Of a stretch of 64,000 nt of DNA, positions 59,942 to 64,000 are shown one piece after another. Numbering within the stretch: the stretch's first letter is position 1; each line of letters begins with the position of its first letter. The DNA is from Bacillota bacterium. Its GTDB lineage: Bacteria > Bacillota > Clostridia > Lachnospirales > Lachnospiraceae. Below the pieces are notes generated by a model. It made no database searches. It saw only the letters and a program-made list of their open reading frames with translations, and was not told the DNA's origin. Position numbers and translations under genes: made by a program. Where the stretch lies: contig JAEYPP010000016.1 in NCBI GenBank assembly GCA_023410575.1, positions 1-64,000 on the forward strand, read 5' to 3'.

Positions 59942-59988
59942 AAATTATTTCCGGGGCGTTGATTCGCTTCGGGAATAATTTTATTTTT
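59942..59988 (+). terminator. Partial terminator between livK and livH
   Basis: AAATTATTTCC pairs with GGGAATAATTT (one G-T pair), followed by TATTTTT. Partial termination here would favour the binding protein over the membrane components. A second hairpin ACATAG/CTATGT follows at about 59990-60021. Confidence 0.65.
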
Positions 59989-60074
59989 ACATAGGAGAAT
60001 TTGGAGAATTTTACTATGTAAAAGTAAAATTATTAGTATCTAAGGTGTTTATTATAAAAACAAGAGGTGAAGGT

Positions 60075-60953
60075 ATGGAATTGTTTTTTCAAACATTAAT
60101 TAACGGATTACAAACGGGCAGTATCTTTGCTTTGATTGCAATTGGATATACCATGGTATATGGTATTGCGAAGATGATCAATTTTGCACATGGTGATATT
60201 ATTATGGTTGGTGCTTACTCAATCTGCATCTTAACTACACAGGGCAATATGCCAGCGATTCCAGCAGTTCTCCTTACCATTTTGATTTGCACATTGGTAG
60301 GTATTACAGTTGAGCGTTTGGCTTATAAACCACTTCGAAGTGCCCCTTCTCTTGCAGTTTTAATTACTGCAATCGGTGTCAGTTTATTTCTTCAGAGTTT
60401 AGCATTAATTATTTTTGGTGAGAAACAACGTCCTTTTGTATCAATTATTAATATTCCATCAATAAATATTGGCGGTGTAGTAATTCAGGGAATCGCTCTG
60501 GTTACATTTATCGTAACAATTATCTGTATGATTGTTCTCAACATGTTTATTAGAAAAACAAAGCTCGGACGTGCAATGAGAGCAGTATCCGAAGACAAGC
60601 AAGCAGCACAATTGATGGGAATCAATGTGAATCGCACGATTTCACTTACATTTGCTATTGGTTCGGCACTAGCAGCTGTGGCCGGAATTCTATATATTTG
60701 TCAATACTTAGCTGTAAAACCTACCCTAGGTGCATTACCAGGTATTAAAGCATTCGTGGCCGCTGTTTTGGGTGGAATCGGAAGCATTCCAGGAGCAATG
60801 GTTGGCGGAATTTTGCTTGGTGTTATTGAAAGTGTATTCAAGTGTTATCTTCCATCAGAGCTAACAGATGCTATCGTATTCGGTGTTCTTGTCCTTGTTC
60901 TTTTGGTGAAACCATCAGGGCTTTTGGGCAGTAAAAGAATTGAGAAAGTGTAG
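60075..60953 (+). CDS. livH: Branched-chain amino-acid ABC permease LivH
   Basis: The protein has 292 residues from ATG 60075 (AGAGGTGAAGG upstream). About eight membrane helices and family motifs LINGLQTGSIFALIAIGYTM, MINFAHGDIIMVGAY and GLGG-like LGGIGSIPGAMVGGILLG are present. It forms the channel with LivM. Confidence 0.94.
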   Translation: MELFFQTLINGLQTGSIFALIAIGYTMVYGIAKMINFAHGDIIMVGAYSICILTTQGNMPAIPAVLLTILICTLVGITVERLAYKPLRSAPSLAVLITAIGVSLFLQSLALIIFGEKQRPFVSIINIPSINIGGVVIQGIALVTFIVTIICMIVLNMFIRKTKLGRAMRAVSEDKQAAQLMGINVNRTISLTFAIGSALAAVAGILYICQYLAVKPTLGALPGIKAFVAAVLGGIGSIPGAMVGGILLGVIESVFKCYLPSELTDAIVFGVLVLVLLVKPSGLLGSKRIEKV

Positions 60954-60962
60954 GTGCATGGT

Positions 60963-61955
60963 ATGATAAATCTAAATAAAACACTCACAAAAAAAACACT
61001 TACAAAAAAAACATGGCTAAAGCCACTTTGCTATGCACTTGCTATAATCGTTTGTTACATAGTTATTTCTATTCTTATTGATAATCGAGTATTTGGAAGA
61101 AAATATACCTCCTTGTTTATTCCTATAGGGATTAATATAATGCTAGCAGTTTCTCTAAATATAACAACAGGCTTTCTTGGTGAATTATCTTTAGGACATG
61201 CAGCATTTTTGGCTGTTGGAGCATACAGTGGAGCATTGGTTACTACGAATTTAGTCAGTTTACCAGAGGTTCCTTCAATGATTCTTGCATTACTTACAGG
61301 TGGTATTTTAGCAGCTGTAGCTGGTATCCTAATCGGTGTTCCAGTACTTCGTCTACGTGGCGATTATCTTGCCATAGCAACTTTGGCCTTTGGAGAAATT
61401 GTACGTTCCATTATTAATACACTTGATTTTACTGGTGGACCAAGGGGTATATCAAAGATTCCTGCATACTCTAACTATACTTTAGTTTATGTTTTTGTGA
61501 TTATTACAATTTTATTTGCTATGAATCTTAAAAAATCTAGATTTGGAAGGGCTATCTTTGCAATTCGTGATAATGATATTGCGGCAGAAGCGACAGGAAT
61601 ATCATTGACAAAGTATAAGATTCTTGCATTCACGATATCTGCGTTTTTTGCTGGTATTGCTGGAGTTTTATATGCACATGATCGAAGCATCATTCGACCA
61701 GACCAATTTGATTATAACAAATCCATTGATATTCTGGTATACGTAGTACTTGGTGGTATGGGTAACATCAAGGGCTCTATTATTGCTGCTATCATTTTGA
61801 CACTTCTTCCACAGGTTTTATCCGAAGCTGGTGAATTTAGAATGGCTACTTATTCACTTGCATTAATACTTATTATGATATTTAATGCTGGTGGTATTCG
61901 TGAAAAATTCGGAAGATATATAAAGAAAATGAGTGTAAAGAAAGGAGAGAACTAG
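60963..61955 (+). CDS. livM: Branched-chain amino-acid ABC permease LivM
   Basis: The protein has 330 residues from ATG 60963 (AGGTG upstream; GTG 60954 abuts the livH stop). An N-terminal Lys/Thr repeat (KTLTKKTLTKKTW) from a 15-nt duplication in DNA precedes about nine membrane helices with LNITTGFLGELSLGHAAFLA, RLRGDYLAIATLAFGEIVR and LGGMGNIKGSIIAAIILTLL. It partners LivH. Confidence 0.94.
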   Translation: MINLNKTLTKKTLTKKTWLKPLCYALAIIVCYIVISILIDNRVFGRKYTSLFIPIGINIMLAVSLNITTGFLGELSLGHAAFLAVGAYSGALVTTNLVSLPEVPSMILALLTGGILAAVAGILIGVPVLRLRGDYLAIATLAFGEIVRSIINTLDFTGGPRGISKIPAYSNYTLVYVFVIITILFAMNLKKSRFGRAIFAIRDNDIAAEATGISLTKYKILAFTISAFFAGIAGVLYAHDRSIIRPDQFDYNKSIDILVYVVLGGMGNIKGSIIAAIILTLLPQVLSEAGEFRMATYSLALILIMIFNAGGIREKFGRYIKKMSVKKGEN

Positions 61956-61956
61956 A

Positions 61957-62715
61957 ATGGCATTATTGGAAGTAAAAAATCTTGGTATCTCCTTTGGTGG
62001 CCTTCGAGCAGTGGATGCTGTCAACTTAGTAATTGAGAAGGGACAACTTTATGGATTAATTGGACCGAATGGCGCTGGTAAAACAACAATATTTAATCTA
62101 CTGACTGGTGTATATCGACCTACGGATGGCTCGATCACTTTGGATGGAGTTAAACTGATTGGAATGAATCCTGCAGAGATTAATCAAGCAGGCATAGCTA
62201 GAACATTTCAAAATATAAGATTATTTAAGAAGATGAGTGTACTTGATAATGTAAAGGTAGCGTTACATAATCAGGTGAAGTATTCGTTACTTACGTCAAC
62301 TTTGAAACTGCCAAGATATTTTAAGTTAGAAGCCGAGATGACTCAAAGAGCTATGGATATATTAAAAGTATTTGATTTAGATTCTGCTTGTTCTGAATTA
62401 GCTTGCAATTTACCTTATGGAAAACAAAGAAAGCTAGAGATTGCAAGAGCACTTGCAACGAACCCAAAACTATTACTTTTAGATGAACCTGCAGCTGGTA
62501 TGAATCCGAATGAGACTCAGGAACTGATGAGAACCATTCGTTTGGTACGTGACAAGTATGACATTACAATACTATTAATTGAACATGATATGAAGTTAGT
62601 GACAGGTATCTGTGAGCAGATTCTTGTTCTAAACTTTGGTACTGAGTTAGCACATGGTACACCTTCTGAAGTTTTGAATAACCCAGAGGTAATTACGGCA
62701 TATCTTGGAGCGTAG
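61957..62715 (+). CDS. livG: Branched-chain amino-acid ABC ATPase LivG
   Basis: The protein has 252 residues with Walker A GPNGAGKTT, RTFQNIRLFKKMSVLDNV, signature-like LPYGKQRKLEIARAL, Walker B LLLDEPAAGMNP and switch LIEHDMKLV. The LPYG.QR form and the MNP after Walker B are typical of LivG. RBS AAAGGAGAG lies in the end of livM. Confidence 0.95.
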   Translation: MALLEVKNLGISFGGLRAVDAVNLVIEKGQLYGLIGPNGAGKTTIFNLLTGVYRPTDGSITLDGVKLIGMNPAEINQAGIARTFQNIRLFKKMSVLDNVKVALHNQVKYSLLTSTLKLPRYFKLEAEMTQRAMDILKVFDLDSACSELACNLPYGKQRKLEIARALATNPKLLLLDEPAAGMNPNETQELMRTIRLVRDKYDITILLIEHDMKLVTGICEQILVLNFGTELAHGTPSEVLNNPEVITAYLGA

Positions 62716-62741
62716 GAGAAAGAGAGGTACATAGCGACATT

Positions 62742-63452
62742 ATGGCAATGTTATCAATTCATGATTTAAATGTATATTATGGTGTGATTCATGCAATTAA
62801 AGGAATCTCCTTTGAAGTAAATGAAGGTGAAGTTATTGCACTCATTGGTGCAAATGGCGCTGGCAAGACGACAATATTGCAGACGATTACAGGATTGGTT
62901 ACTCCAAAGAGTGGAATCATTGACTATGAAGGTCACGATCTAATTAAAACACCAGCCCATAAGATTGTATCGTTAGGTATGGCTCATGTTCCAGAAGGTC
63001 GAAGAATCTTCTCGGAATTAACGGTATTTGAAAATTTACTAATGGGTGCATATCATAGAAAAGATACCGACGATATAGAAAAAACTTTAAAGACTGTTTA
63101 TAGCCGTTTCCCACGTCTAGAAGAACGTAAAAAGCAGATTGCAGGAACACTATCTGGTGGTGAACAACAGATGTTAGCTATGGGGCGTGCACTTATGTCA
63201 AAGCCTAAGATTATGCTCCTAGATGAGCCATCAATGGGGTTGTCACCACTGTTTGTAACCGAAATCTTTAATATTATTGAAGAAATAAGTAAAAGTGGAA
63301 CTACTGTATTGTTGGTCGAGCAAAATGCAAAAAAGGCATTATCCATTGCGGATCGAGCATATGTATTAGAGACTGGTAATATCGTATTATCTGGTAATGC
63401 TCAAGAGATGTCAAACAATGACTCTGTAAAGAAAGCTTACCTAGGTGAATAG
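62742..63452 (+). CDS. livF: Branched-chain amino-acid ABC ATPase LivF
   Basis: The protein has 236 residues with Walker A GANGAGKTT, VPEGRRIFSELTVFENLLMG, signature LSGGEQQMLAMGRAL and Walker B IMLLDEPSMGLSPL, all hallmark LivF features. It completes the importer with LivG. Confidence 0.95.
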   Translation: MAMLSIHDLNVYYGVIHAIKGISFEVNEGEVIALIGANGAGKTTILQTITGLVTPKSGIIDYEGHDLIKTPAHKIVSLGMAHVPEGRRIFSELTVFENLLMGAYHRKDTDDIEKTLKTVYSRFPRLEERKKQIAGTLSGGEQQMLAMGRALMSKPKIMLLDEPSMGLSPLFVTEIFNIIEEISKSGTTVLLVEQNAKKALSIADRAYVLETGNIVLSGNAQEMSNNDSVKKAYLGE

Positions 63453-63463
63453 GAGGAATAACA

Positions 63464-64000
63464 ATGGAGAACTGTGTAATCACAATTGCAAGAGGTTATG
63501 GCAGTGGTGGTCTTACGATAGGAAAAATGCTGGCTCAAAGGTTAAATATTCATTTTTATGATCGTGAGTTAATGCGATTGGCATCCGATCAAAGCGGAAT
63601 CAATGAAGAATTGTTTGTAAAAGCTGATGAGACGCTAAAAAAGAGTTTGCTATTTCGAGTAGCTAAGAAAGCATACAATGGAGAGTTGATTCCACCAGAT
63701 TCTGATGACTTTGTTTCTAATGATAATCTTTTTAACTATCAAGCAAAAGTAATAAGAGAATTAGCTAACGAAGAATCTTGTGTAATTGTAGGTCGTTGTG
63801 CGGATTATGTATTAAAAGATTATAAGAATGTAATTCGAATTTTTGTTCATGCACCGTTTGATGACTGTGTCAATACAGTAATGAATTTATCAGATATTTC
63901 TAAAGAAGAAGCAGCAAGGAAAATTACCTCAATCGATAAACACCGTGCGGATTATTATAGATACTACACAGGTCGCGCATGGGAGAATGCAGCGAATTAT
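63464..64000 (+). CDS. Cytidylate-kinase-like family protein, 3' end outside the window
   Basis: From ATG 63464 (AGGAGG upstream) 179 codons are open to the right edge. The start ENCVITIARGYGSGGLTIGK is a modified P-loop (GYGSGG) followed by LAQRLNIHFYDRELMRLASD, and CVIVGRCADYVLKD then VFVHAPFDD-like IRIFVHAPFDDCV. This matches the cytidylate kinase-like (AAK13/Cytidylate_kin2) family, about 200-210 residues, common in clostridia. It likely phosphorylates a nucleotide, but its substrate is unproven. It follows livF by 11 nt. Confidence 0.85.
   Translation, partial: MENCVITIARGYGSGGLTIGKMLAQRLNIHFYDRELMRLASDQSGINEELFVKADETLKKSLLFRVAKKAYNGELIPPDSDDFVSNDNLFNYQAKVIRELANEESCVIVGRCADYVLKDYKNVIRIFVHAPFDDCVNTVMNLSDISKEEAARKITSIDKHRADYYRYYTGRAWENAANY

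Overview
The window looks like chromosome of a low-GC, strictly fermentative clostridium, most likely a Lachnospiraceae member close to Lachnoclostridium/Clostridium phytofermentans. This is inferred from the AT-rich sequence, strong AGGAGG-type ribosome sites, a NifJ-type pyruvate:ferredoxin oxidoreductase, a CspA/B-like subtilase, CdaA/CdaR and a LivKHMGF transporter. No rRNA, CRISPR array, complete insertion sequence or prophage was seen.

Layout. 1-2.8 kb: the start of nifJ (minus strand, cut by the window edge), greA and lysS. 3.0-10.0 kb: a LytS-type sensor kinase, a response regulator, a large repeat-bearing cell-wall protein with a VPKTGD sorting signal, and a class B sortase. 10.0-16.8 kb: a phosphotransferase, a minus-strand pair (VWA lipoprotein-like protein and a membrane protein), a YjbR remnant and a chemoreceptor. 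17.0-19.0 kb: a flavodoxin-MarR-LysR operon.

19.2-37.9 kb is the most interesting part: a sulfur-centred island built around a nitrogenase-like enzyme. In order it holds a cystathionine-lyase-type PLP enzyme, a MalY-type C-S lyase, a NifX-like carrier, a NifH-like reductase, cysteine synthase, NifD-like and NifK-like subunits, a second Cys-rich NifX-like protein, a TauABC/SsuABC-type uptake system, a DUF4418-FtsX-LolD export module, a degenerate tRNA-Cys-like sequence, an Rrf2 regulator with three cysteines, a polar amino-acid (cystine-type) ABC transporter and an O-acetylhomoserine sulfhydrylase. P-cluster cysteines are conserved in both catalytic subunits, and so is the single cofactor-cysteine ligand in the D-like subunit. 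The histidine cofactor ligand and the two residues that matter for N2 reduction are replaced, and no nifB, nifE, nifN or nifV lies in the window. My reading is that the enzyme reductively cleaves an imported organosulfur compound, in the manner of methylthio-alkane reductases, and that CysK, MetY and the lyases capture the released sulfide or thiol. The operon starts with a consensus promoter, a tiny Arg-rich leader ORF and an intrinsic terminator, so attenuation is likely.

38.2-44.6 kb: a GrpB-family protein, a VOC protein, a MerR/TipAS regulator, then two membrane proteins with cdaA and cdaR (c-di-AMP synthesis) and an HPr protein. 44.8-46.5 kb: leuA. 46.6-54.8 kb: surface polysaccharide genes (Wzm/Wzt exporter, glycosyltransferase, CDP-glycerol transferase, priming sugar transferase), interrupted by a minus-strand HtrA protease, and a cluster of strong palindromes. 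54.9-58.6 kb: clpX, a Csp-like subtilase and a zinc-ribbon protein. 58.7-63.5 kb: the branched-chain amino-acid transporter livKHMGF, followed by a cytidylate-kinase-like gene cut by the right edge.
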